21,537 nt of DNA from CAZSVI01 sp964610205. GTDB taxonomy: Bacteria; Bacillota; Clostridia; DSM-8532. Below are positions 7,189 through 14,434 of this stretch, in pieces (the first letter of the stretch is position 1; each line of letters begins with the position of its first letter). The notes beneath the pieces were generated by a model. The model was given only the letters and a program-made list of their open reading frames with translations. It made no database searches and was not told the DNA's origin. The DNA is taken from positions 1 through 21,537 of the forward strand of contig CAZSVI010000063.1 of the NCBI GenBank assembly GCA_964610205.1, read 5' to 3'. The translations under genes and the position numbers were made by a program.

Positions 7189-7202
7189 TGAAAGCGCTTA
7201 CA
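7189..7202. promoter_or_regulatory. cre box (CcpA-type operator)
   Basis: TGAAAGCGCTTACA fits the Bacillus cre consensus TGWAANCGNTNWCA at every defined position. It lies inside a 16-bp near-palindrome, TTGAAAGCGCTTACAA, about 9-22 nt downstream of the inferred uxaC transcription start, where a bound regulator would block transcription. CcpA, or the neighbouring LacI-family protein, could be the ligand. Confidence 0.7.
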
Positions 7203-7217
7203 AATAGGTTTATAATT

Positions 7218-7226
7218 AATATACCA
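7218..7226 (-). promoter_or_regulatory. Extended -10 promoter of uxaC
   Basis: On the minus strand TGGTATATT fits the extended -10 pattern TGnTATAAT with one mismatch; no good -35 is seen, as is common for this class. The start would fall near 7211, giving a leader of about 65 nt that begins just ahead of the cre box. Confidence 0.4.
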
Positions 7227-7270
7227 TAAATAAATTACCGATAGAAGAATAAATTAGTTTTGTGATGCAA

Positions 7271-7299
7271 TTACAAGCAATTGCTTCCGTTGTTATAAA
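7271..7299 (+). promoter_or_regulatory. Promoter and palindromic operator of the LacI-type gene
   Basis: TTACAA (7271-7276) and TATAAA (7294-7299) are 17 nt apart. Overlapping the -35 and spacer is a perfect 12-bp palindrome, AAGCAATTGCTT (7275-7286), well placed for autoregulation. It differs from the cre box (AAGCGCTT core) by the sequence between the AAGC and GCTT arms. Confidence 0.45.
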
Positions 7300-7316
7300 A
7301 CAAAGAAGGACGGACA

Positions 7317-8297
7317 ATGAATATTTATGATATCGCAAAAGAAGCCAGTGTTTCTATTGCCACTGTTTCCAGGGTACTAAACGGCAGTAACCGCGTAAGG
7401 GATATTACACGCCAGAAAGTTGAGGCTGTACTTAACAAGTATAATTATATCCCCAGTGCAATCGCCAGGGGTATGATGACCAATTCCATGAAAACAATAG
7501 GTATTGTCACTATAGATATCCGGGGTCTGTATTATGCGAATGTTTCTTATAGTATAGAGCAGGCGCTGAGCATTTTAGGATATAACACGATACTGTGCAA
7601 TACAGGCTATGACCCGGAACAGAAAATCCGCTATCTGCAAATGCTGGCCGAAAAAAAGGTGGATTCAATTATAATGGTGGGTTCTGTTTTTAAAGATCCA
7701 AGGCTGAATAAACCTGTTGAAGCCATCTCTAAAAATATACCCATCGTGATTATAAATGGCTTCTATGGGTATCCCAATACATATTCAATTCAATGTGATG
7801 ACAAAACAGCCCTTGATAAAAGTGTCGACTACCTTGTTTCAAGGGGACGCAAAAACTTTTTGTATATGTATGACGCCGATACCTTCAGTGGAAACCAAAA
7901 ACTTCAGGGATTTAACGAAGCAATATCAAGGCATGGTTTGAAATCCGATGTCCACTTCATTGAACCCGGCCTGGAAAACGCCTCTTGCAAAGTTCAGGAA
8001 CTTATAAACAATGGTTTATGCTTTGACGCAGTTCTGTGCAGTGAGGATTTTACCGCAATAGGTGTTCTTCAATGCCTCCAAAAGAACAAAATAGATGTTC
8101 CTGAACAGGTAAGTGTAATGGGCTTTAACAATTCAATTCTGTCTTTATGCTGCACTCCCCGGCTATCAACAATAGACAGCATGATGGAACAAATGGGAAA
8201 AACTGCGGTTAAGGTTCTGAACAATGTCCTTACCGGTACTCCGGTAGAAGCAGCGATCAAAGTAGAGGCCCGGCTGATCCTTCGTCAGACAACCTGA
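7317..8297 (+). CDS. LacI/GalR-family transcriptional regulator
   Basis: DNA-binding repressor of 326 residues, the family's normal length. The N-terminal helix-turn-helix spans about residues 2-22 (IYDIAKEASVSIATVSRVLN), followed by the hinge region near residues 46-58 (PSAIARGMMTNSM) and a periplasmic-binding-protein-like sensor domain from about residue 60 (IGIVTIDIRGLYY) to the end. The ATG has AAGGA 6 nt upstream. Divergent orientation from uxaC suggests that it controls uronate use and senses a uronate-derived sugar; this is inference from context. It is not CcpA by any feature I can point to, since the gene is paired with a catabolic gene and effector residues cannot be assigned by eye. 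Confidence 0.92.
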   Translation: MNIYDIAKEASVSIATVSRVLNGSNRVRDITRQKVEAVLNKYNYIPSAIARGMMTNSMKTIGIVTIDIRGLYYANVSYSIEQALSILGYNTILCNTGYDPEQKIRYLQMLAEKKVDSIIMVGSVFKDPRLNKPVEAISKNIPIVIINGFYGYPNTYSIQCDDKTALDKSVDYLVSRGRKNFLYMYDADTFSGNQKLQGFNEAISRHGLKSDVHFIEPGLENASCKVQELINNGLCFDAVLCSEDFTAIGVLQCLQKNKIDVPEQVSVMGFNNSILSLCCTPRLSTIDSMMEQMGKTAVKVLNNVLTGTPVEAAIKVEARLILRQTT

Positions 8298-8463
8298 AGA
8301 AACAAAAGTCTTAGGAGGTATTTGAAAAACGGTTTTTTTAGCTTTTATCACACATCTTATGGATTTGTTTTTTCCTGTTTCTCCTATTCCATTTTTTTTA
8401 TCTGCTTATCCGGTAAATAACGGTATAAGAATTCAATGATAAGAGGACAATAAAATACATAGG

Positions 8464-8554
8464 AGTTGAACTTGGTTTGCGCTGTGTCCGGCAAATAACT
8501 TATAGCTATATATGTTATTAGGGAGGATACAGTACTTTAAATAACGTTCAACTT
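8464..8554 (+). promoter_or_regulatory. Structured leader of the lipoprotein gene
   Basis: In the 287-nt gap between the LacI-type gene and the lipoprotein gene, AGTTGAAC (8464-8471) pairs with GTTCAACT (8546-8553), plus one G-U. Nested inside is a hairpin, AATAAC-T-TATA / TATA-T-GTTATT (8494-8519) with a GCTA loop. A GGGAGG at 8521-8526 is not followed by a start codon. The arrangement could be a regulatory leader. A weak promoter (TTGCGC, 17 nt, TTATAG) overlaps it, so part of the pattern may instead be promoter or operator DNA. In 8298-8463 I see only AT-rich sequence. Confidence 0.35.
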
Positions 8555-8584
8555 GTAAAGTAATCATATGGGGTGAAAACTATT

Positions 8585-9667
8585 ATGACCAAAAAAATTC
8601 TTTCCCTTATATTGGGTTTATTGACTCTGCTAACTCTTTCGGGCTGCCCGGATGAAAATAAATCACAAAAAGGCAAAGAGACGGAACAAATACCAAATAC
8701 AATGCAGAAAGCGACTACAGAACTGGAGCAAATAATAACACTCCTCGGCGGGCCTATGTTTGACAGCCGGGATAAAATGGAACAACTGAAAAACCAGCAG
8801 ATACAGACTCTTACGGAAAAGCTTTCGGAAAGACCTGAGCAGTCATCATTAGGTACTGACAAGACACAACAGGATCAGGACAGCGGTTCGGGAAATAAAA
8901 AAGAGGAGAGCGCCCAGAAAGAAAACCAGGGGCAGCAGGAGCAAACGGAGGAATCACCGGAAGGAGGGAATGAGAAAGGAGACGGTAAGGAAGGTAAAGG
9001 CACAGAGGAAGAAAAAGGTACACAGGAAGAGAATACTGCGGAAAACATAGATACCAAAAGGCCTTCTGCCGATGGGAAAAAAGAAGAAACCTTTCAGATG
9101 GAGGATAGTTTGTTTGGCATACCGCAGTGGAATCCGGAAAACTGGAAAATGATAAAGGTCATGACGGATGGCCTCTTCTTTACATGGAACAGCCTTCAGC
9201 CCGAATTGCTGGAAAAAGGGGTTACAACAATGCAAATGACAAATTTCAACACCTCCCTGGAGGGTTTGTCACAATCGGTGAAAAACCAGAAAATTGAAAG
9301 CGCCCAGACATCCTCTTTTCAATTAATGGAGTGTATGTCTGACTTTTTCAGCTATTATAAAACTGATGTTCCACCCGAAATGCAGCGCTTGAAAAGCATA
9401 ACCACCGGTATTCACTTTTCGGTGCGGCAGAATGACTGGGATAAGGCACAGGAACTTGCAATCCGTTTACAGCAGGAATCAACTAAATTAAAAGCCGGAA
9501 TTGAAGATAATCAAACCACTGGATTTCAAATGCTGGAGTTTTCTCTGGCCGATCTTGGAAGTGGTGTCCGTAATATGGATTCAGTTCTGGTAATGATACA
9601 CACAAACCTTGTAACCGCAAACATCCATGAAATGGAAACAAAGCTCACACAAAATCAGGAGGAATAG
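8585..9667 (+). CDS. Predicted lipoprotein of unknown function
   Basis: A 360-residue protein that I cannot assign to a family. The signal peptide (MTKKILSLILGLLTLLTLSGC) ends in a lipobox LSGC with Cys21, so it should be lipid-anchored on the outer face of the membrane. A short helical segment follows, then a low-complexity linker at about residues 80-170 very rich in Glu, Gln, Gly, Lys and Asn. The last 185 or so residues look like a mostly helical folded domain (from FGIPQWNPENWKMIKVM to the end). The ATG at 8585 is preferred because GGGGTG lies about 8 nt upstream; an in-frame GTG at 8573 has no ribosome binding site. It converges on purD with 12 nt between the stops. The linker resembles those of surface proteins that span the cell wall; a role in the envelope is inference. 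Confidence 0.8.
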   Translation: MTKKILSLILGLLTLLTLSGCPDENKSQKGKETEQIPNTMQKATTELEQIITLLGGPMFDSRDKMEQLKNQQIQTLTEKLSERPEQSSLGTDKTQQDQDSGSGNKKEESAQKENQGQQEQTEESPEGGNEKGDGKEGKGTEEEKGTQEENTAENIDTKRPSADGKKEETFQMEDSLFGIPQWNPENWKMIKVMTDGLFFTWNSLQPELLEKGVTTMQMTNFNTSLEGLSQSVKNQKIESAQTSSFQLMECMSDFFSYYKTDVPPEMQRLKSITTGIHFSVRQNDWDKAQELAIRLQQESTKLKAGIEDNQTTGFQMLEFSLADLGSGVRNMDSVLVMIHTNLVTANIHEMETKLTQNQEE

Positions 9668-9679
9668 AATTTCATTCCT
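9660..9679. terminator. Possible shared terminator, lipoprotein gene / purD
   Basis: AGGAAT (9660-9665) pairs with ATTCCT (9674-9679), extendable by two G-U pairs, with loop AGAATTTC. It lies in the 12-nt gap between convergent genes and overlaps the lipoprotein stop. T-runs are short (TTTACTTAATT on the plus side), so this is weak. Confidence 0.35.
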
Positions 9680-10939
9680 TTACTTAATTCCTATATCCTT
9701 ACGGTAATGAAGATCCTTGAAATAAATCCGGGATACGGCTTTGTATGCTTTTTCCCTTGCAGTTTCAAAGTCCTTCCCTCTTGCCGTAACACCAAGAACA
9801 CGACCGCCGTTTGTGTAGTATGTATCGTTCTCTTTTTTTGTACCCGCATGAAAGACCATAATGTCGGAATTCTCTTTTGCCTGTTCAATTCCGGAAACCG
9901 GATACCCCTTATGATACTTCTCCGGGTAACCGCCTGATGCCATGATTACACACACACAACAATCATCAGACCATTCAAAACGCACATTTTCCAGAGTTCC
10001 ATCCATTATAGCCTCAAAAACATCCAAAAGGTCATTATTTAACAAAGGAAGCACCACCTGCGTTTCCGGATCACCAAACCTTGCGTTGTATTCAAGTACC
10101 TTTGGTCCCTCCTCCGTCAGAATGAGCCCGAAATACAGAATCCCCTTAAAGGTTCTGTTTTCCAGGTTCAGCGCTCTTATTGTGGGAATATATATTTTGT
10201 CCATACAGTATCCCGCCAGTTCAGATGTATAGATAATGCTTGGCGCAAAGGTACCCATCCCTCCGGTGTTCAAACCCCGGTCACCGTCCAGAGCCCTTTT
10301 GTGATCCTGGGAACTGACCATAGGCACAATTGTTTTTCCATCTGTAAAGGTTAGTATGGAAACCTCCGGGCCGGATAAAAATTCTTCAATTACCACCCGG
10401 TTTCCGGCAATACCGAACCGTCTTTCCTCCATAATGCTTTTTACGGCAGCTTCGGCCTCATACCGATTGTTACAGATTATAACCCCCTTACCGAGGGCCA
10501 GCCCGTCAGCTTTTACAACAAGGGGATATTTTTGACCATAAAGATATTCCAATGCCTTTTTACTGTCATCGAACAGCGTGTATTCGGCAGTCGGGATATT
10601 GTATTTTTTCATAAATTCCTTTGAATACCCTTTGCTGGCCTCTATCCATGCAGCTTCCCGGGTTGGGCCAAAGGCCCGGATACCGGCGCTTTCCATTATA
10701 TTTACCATGCCTTTTGCCAACGGATCGTCAGGCGCAACCACTACCAGATCAATCTTATTCACTCTGGCAGCCTCAACCATGCCTTCCATATCCAAAACAT
10801 CCACCGGCAGGCATTCGGCAATTTCTCCTATTCCCCCGTTCCCGGGGGCGCAGTAAATTTTCTTTACCCTGGAACTTTGGGACAGCTTCCAGACAATTGC
10901 ATGCTCACGGCCTCCGGATCCGACAACAAGTATATTCAT
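9680..10939 (-). CDS. purD: Phosphoribosylamine-glycine ligase (GAR synthetase)
   Basis: ATP-grasp enzyme that joins glycine to phosphoribosylamine, the second step of purine synthesis; 419 residues, normal length. The N-terminal dinucleotide-like loop is VVGSGGREHAIVWKL (5-19), with CAPGNGG at 30-36. The ATP-grasp core contains YPLVVKADGLALGKGV and the metal/ATP segment EYNARFGDPETQVV near residue 290. It is the last gene of the purine operon and is separated from purH by 180 nt, the largest gap in the operon. Its ATG lacks a recognisable Shine-Dalgarno (AT-rich sequence precedes it), unlike its neighbours, so it may be translated at a different level. Confidence 0.96.
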   Translation of the reverse strand: MNILVVGSGGREHAIVWKLSQSSRVKKIYCAPGNGGIGEIAECLPVDVLDMEGMVEAARVNKIDLVVVAPDDPLAKGMVNIMESAGIRAFGPTREAAWIEASKGYSKEFMKKYNIPTAEYTLFDDSKKALEYLYGQKYPLVVKADGLALGKGVIICNNRYEAEAAVKSIMEERRFGIAGNRVVIEEFLSGPEVSILTFTDGKTIVPMVSSQDHKRALDGDRGLNTGGMGTFAPSIIYTSELAGYCMDKIYIPTIRALNLENRTFKGILYFGLILTEEGPKVLEYNARFGDPETQVVLPLLNNDLLDVFEAIMDGTLENVRFEWSDDCCVCVIMASGGYPEKYHKGYPVSGIEQAKENSDIMVFHAGTKKENDTYYTNGGRVLGVTARGKDFETAREKAYKAVSRIYFKDLHYRKDIGIK

Positions 10940-11025
10940 AATATTTCTTATATGATGTAGCAGACGGCTAAACCATACATTCCTTTCAAATATTTACGCT
11001 CATTTCACGGTGTTTCATCGAAATA

Positions 11026-11056
11026 AAAGCTGAAGGAGCGCAGTGACTGAAGCTTT
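11026..11056 (-). promoter_or_regulatory. Hairpin in the purH-purD gap
   Basis: AAAGCT (11026-11031) pairs with AGCTTT (11051-11056) around a 19-nt loop; on the minus strand the stem is followed by TATTT, giving a weak attenuator-like shape. Nearby is a TCGGCCGA palindrome (11063-11070). The 180-nt gap holds no coding frame that I credit. The hairpin could lower expression of purD relative to purH. Confidence 0.3.
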
Positions 11057-11119
11057 CAAAATTCGGCCGATTGATTAACGACATCCTTTTACTTCGGTTT
11101 TTATATGAATCCGGCAGAC

Positions 11120-12664
11120 TTAGTGCTTAAAATGGCGCATACCGGTAAATACCATTGCTATCCCATATTTGTCACAGGCATCAATGGACTCCTGGTCCCT
11201 CTTAGATCCGCCCGGCTGGATAATCGCCGTAACCCCCGCCTCATGGGCTGCCTCCACACAATCGGGAAATGGAAAATAGGCATCCGACGCCATAACGGCT
11301 CCCCTGCATTTTTCCCTGCCATAATCAATCGCCAGCTTTGCGGCGGTAATGCGGTTCATCTGGCCCGGTCCCACACCGACAGTCTGTTTGTCTTTCGCAA
11401 GGACTATTGCATTGGATTTGGTGTGTTTTACAACCTTCATCGCGAATTTCATCGATTCAAGTTCTTCCCTCGAAGGCTGCTTTTTCGTCACTACCTTAAT
11501 CTCCGCCTCGTCATACAACAGGTTGTCTATATTCTGCAGCAAGAGCCCCCCGCCGACTTTTTTCATGTCATAGGCGCCTTCGGGCAGTTTCTGCGAGATA
11601 TGATTCAGTTTTAATAAACGGATATTCTTCTTTTGCTTTAATATATCTATTGCCTGGCCTGAGAAGGAGGGAGCAATTACAATTTCGAGAAATATTTTGT
11701 TCATTTCTTCAGCCATCGCCGCATCTACTTCACGGTTTGCGGCAACAATACCACCGAATATGGATACCGGATCGGCTTCATATGCCTTCATGTAAGCGTC
11801 AAATATGGAAGCGGCGCTTCCTACGCCGCAGGGATTTGCATGCTTTACCGCCACAACGGTAGGTTCATCAAATTCCTTTAATAAATCCAGCGCACCGTTG
11901 GTATCATTAATATTATTAAAGGAAAGCTCTTTCCCGTGAAGCTGTTCGGCAGCTGTTAAACAGCCGATGCATGCGCCGACTTCCTTGTAAAAAACAGCTT
12001 TCTGATGCGGATTCTCCCCATAGCGCATATCCTGAGTCTTTTCATATGTTAATGTCAGAGTTGACGGGAAAAACTCTTCATCAAGCTTTGAGCGCATATA
12101 TTGCTGGATAAGCGTATCATAATGGCTGGTATGTTCAAACACCTTATAACTCAGCTTGAACCTGGTCCTCAAAGACACCTCGTGAGTTTCTTTCAATTCA
12201 TTTATAACAGGCCCGTAATCTTTCGGATCGACCATAACTATTACATCCTGATAGTTCTTCGCGGCTGAGCGCAGCATGGTCGGACCTCCGATGTCTATAT
12301 TTTCTATTGCCTCTTCAAGATTTACATTACCTTTAAGTATTGTCTGCTTAAAGGGATACAAATTGACAATAACCATGTCTATAGCCTCAATGCCCAGTTC
12401 TTTTATCTGCTTCATATGATCCGGATTGTTCCTTATAGCCAGTAACCCGCCGTGAACTTTCGGATGCAGTGTTTTTACCCTTCCGTCAAGGCACTCCGGA
12501 AAACCTGTTACATCGGAAATACCGGTAACCTGAATACCATTTTTTTGTAACAGCAAAGCCGTACCACCCGTTGATACAATTTCAATACCCATGTTTTCTA
12601 ATTGTTTTGCAAACTCAACAATTCCATTTTTGTCGGAAACACTAATCAATGCTCTTTTAATCAC
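11120..12664 (-). CDS. purH: Bifunctional AICAR formyltransferase / IMP cyclohydrolase
   Basis: Catalyses the last two steps of IMP synthesis: formylation of AICAR and ring closure. With the GTG start the protein has 514 residues (usual about 510). The N-terminal MGS-like cyclohydrolase domain opens IKRALISVSDKNGIVEFA and includes STGGTA and GGPTMLRSAAKNY. The C-terminal transferase domain has MRYGENPHQKA, LSFNNINDTNGAL and the catalytic-site VKHANPCGVG. GGAG lies 8 nt before the GTG at 12664. An upstream in-frame TTG (12682) has no site and would add six residues. It sits between purN and purD in the pur operon. Confidence 0.96.
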   Translation of the reverse strand: MIKRALISVSDKNGIVEFAKQLENMGIEIVSTGGTALLLQKNGIQVTGISDVTGFPECLDGRVKTLHPKVHGGLLAIRNNPDHMKQIKELGIEAIDMVIVNLYPFKQTILKGNVNLEEAIENIDIGGPTMLRSAAKNYQDVIVMVDPKDYGPVINELKETHEVSLRTRFKLSYKVFEHTSHYDTLIQQYMRSKLDEEFFPSTLTLTYEKTQDMRYGENPHQKAVFYKEVGACIGCLTAAEQLHGKELSFNNINDTNGALDLLKEFDEPTVVAVKHANPCGVGSAASIFDAYMKAYEADPVSIFGGIVAANREVDAAMAEEMNKIFLEIVIAPSFSGQAIDILKQKKNIRLLKLNHISQKLPEGAYDMKKVGGGLLLQNIDNLLYDEAEIKVVTKKQPSREELESMKFAMKVVKHTKSNAIVLAKDKQTVGVGPGQMNRITAAKLAIDYGREKCRGAVMASDAYFPFPDCVEAAHEAGVTAIIQPGGSKRDQESIDACDKYGIAMVFTGMRHFKH

Positions 12665-12741
12665 ATCTATCACTCCAATCAAAATTATGATTTAATTTAA
12701 CTGAAAAAACGGTTTCCCCCCCGCCTATAGAGGCAGGGATC

Positions 12742-13371
12742 TTATGGGCGTTTGATAATAACTTTTCTTCCCTCCGTAATCAGCTTTCCTTCTGAAAACA
12801 AGCGGATAGCCTCGGGGAGAAGCACCCATTCAGCCTCCTCCATTACTCTGCGCTGCAGGGTTTCGGGAGTGTCCTCCTGTAAAACATCAACAGCTTTTTG
12901 CAAAATAATAGGGCCTGAATCATATTCAGGCTCAACAAACTGTACTGTGGCACCCGTAACTTTAACCCCGTATTCCAAAGCCTTCCGGTGGGGAATGATC
13001 CCATAATAGCCTTTTCCGCAAAAGGACGGAATCAAGGACGGATGTACATTTATTATTGCGTTTTTAAAGGTTTCAATGAAACCTTCCCCCAGAAGGCTTA
13101 AAAAACCTGCCAGAACAACCAGTTCAACACCATACTGCCTCATATGACGGATAAGTATACGATCATATTCCTCCTCGCTGTCAAAGCTTTTTCGGGATAT
13201 AACAGCAGCAGGTATACCTCTTTTTTCAGCCCGCTCCAACGCGTAAACTCCGTCCCTGCTGGAAACAACAGTAACCACCCGGCATTTCTTTAGCATGCCG
13301 TCATCAATTCTGTCAAATACAGCCTGAAGATTGGTTCCTCCGCCGGATACCATCACACCGATTTTCAGCAT
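12742..13371 (-). CDS. purN: Phosphoribosylglycinamide formyltransferase
   Basis: Transfers a formyl group from 10-formyltetrahydrofolate to GAR, step three of purine synthesis. It has 209 residues with SGGGTNLQ (9-16) binding the substrate phosphate. The catalytic residues correspond to E. coli N106, H108 and D144: N108 and H110 in INVHPSLIPSF, and D151 in EYDSGP. The residue matching E. coli His137 is Gln144 (TVQFV where TVHFV is usual). The ATG overlaps the end of purM by 7 nt, so translation is probably coupled; GGAGG is 12 nt upstream. Confidence 0.95.
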   Translation of the reverse strand: MLKIGVMVSGGGTNLQAVFDRIDDGMLKKCRVVTVVSSRDGVYALERAEKRGIPAAVISRKSFDSEEEYDRILIRHMRQYGVELVVLAGFLSLLGEGFIETFKNAIINVHPSLIPSFCGKGYYGIIPHRKALEYGVKVTGATVQFVEPEYDSGPIILQKAVDVLQEDTPETLQRRVMEEAEWVLLPEAIRLFSEGKLITEGRKVIIKRP

Positions 13372-14387
13372 ATTTCAATCCGACCTCCGCCTTTTTTAAT
13401 TTCTCCGATTAAGAAGGCATCTTCACCCAGTTCCTTAAGATCTGCGGCAACCTGTGAGGCAATTTCAGGATCCACCGCAAGAACCATACCAATTCCCATA
13501 TTGAATGTATTATACATATTTATTTTAGAAACATCCCCTCGTTTTTGTATTAATGGAAATATTGGAGGAATCGGCCATGACCCTTTTTCAATAACCACCT
13601 TTAACCCATCCGGTACGATCCTCGGAATATTTTCAATAAAACCTCCGCCGGTTATATGTGCAATTCCCTTAATATCATATTTGCGGATTAGATCCAGCAA
13701 GGGCTTAACGTATATTCTCGTAGGTTTAAGCAAAGTATCGCCAAGAGACGCATTCAGTTCGTCCTGACGGACATTTAATGCTTCATATTCCATTGAAAAT
13801 ATCTTCCTTACAAGTGAAAACCCATTACTGTGGACACCCGATGACGCTAATCCAATAAGTTTATCTCCCTGCCTTATGGAACTGCCGTTAATAATCTTAT
13901 CCCGGTCAACAATACCAACGGCAAAACCAGCCAGATCATATTCATTCTCCGGATAGAAGCCCGGCATTTCCGCCGTTTCCCCACCAACCAGGGCACAACC
14001 TGACATACGGCAGCCATCGGCAACACCTTTGACAATCTGCTCAATTTTTTCGGGGAAATTTTTGCCCGTAGCGATATAATCCAAAAAAAACAACGGCTGC
14101 GCTCCGCTGCATACAATATCGTTAACACACATGGCAACGCAGTCAATACCAACCGTATCATGCTTATCCAAAAGGAATGCGAGTTTCAGTTTTGTCCCAA
14201 CCCCATCGGTACCGGAAACAAGAACAGGCTTACCAAGGGATATTCCCTCCAGGGAAAATAACCCTCCGAACCCGCCGATATCGGAAACAACCTCGGGCCG
14301 CATGGTTTTCCGAATATGTTTTTTTATAAGTTCCACGGCCTTATAACCCGAGTGTACATCAACACCCGCATCCTTATAATTTGCCAT
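13365..14387 (-). CDS. purM: Phosphoribosylformylglycinamidine cyclo-ligase (AIR synthetase)
   Basis: ATP-dependent ring closure of FGAM to AIR, the fifth step of the pathway. From ATG 14387 the protein starts MANYKDAGVDVHSGYKAVEL and has 340 residues, as expected. AGGAGGG lies 5 nt before this ATG; the frame extends further upstream into purF, but those codons are not family-like. Landmarks are SDIGGFGGLF, the ATP-site GTDGVGTKLKLAF, DCVAMCVNDI, GGETAEMPGFY and the late HITGGGFIENIPR. The 47-nt gap to purF and the 7-nt overlap with purN show a single transcript. Confidence 0.96.
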   Translation of the reverse strand: MANYKDAGVDVHSGYKAVELIKKHIRKTMRPEVVSDIGGFGGLFSLEGISLGKPVLVSGTDGVGTKLKLAFLLDKHDTVGIDCVAMCVNDIVCSGAQPLFFLDYIATGKNFPEKIEQIVKGVADGCRMSGCALVGGETAEMPGFYPENEYDLAGFAVGIVDRDKIINGSSIRQGDKLIGLASSGVHSNGFSLVRKIFSMEYEALNVRQDELNASLGDTLLKPTRIYVKPLLDLIRKYDIKGIAHITGGGFIENIPRIVPDGLKVVIEKGSWPIPPIFPLIQKRGDVSKINMYNTFNMGIGMVLAVDPEIASQVAADLKELGEDAFLIGEIKKGGGRIEIC

Positions 14388-14434
14388 ATATACCCTCCTT
14401 AACCATTCACAATGAACATGGTCACTAATTACCG

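Noticed and set aside
8322..8420. 32-codon frame starting TTG after AGGAGG
   Set aside because: The Shine-Dalgarno is only 3-4 nt from the TTG, the peptide is mostly Phe and Ser from T-rich DNA, and there is no supporting context. It remains a weak possibility.
11105..11614. 169-residue plus-strand frame
   Set aside because: Antisense shadow of purH, which is certain from motifs and length.
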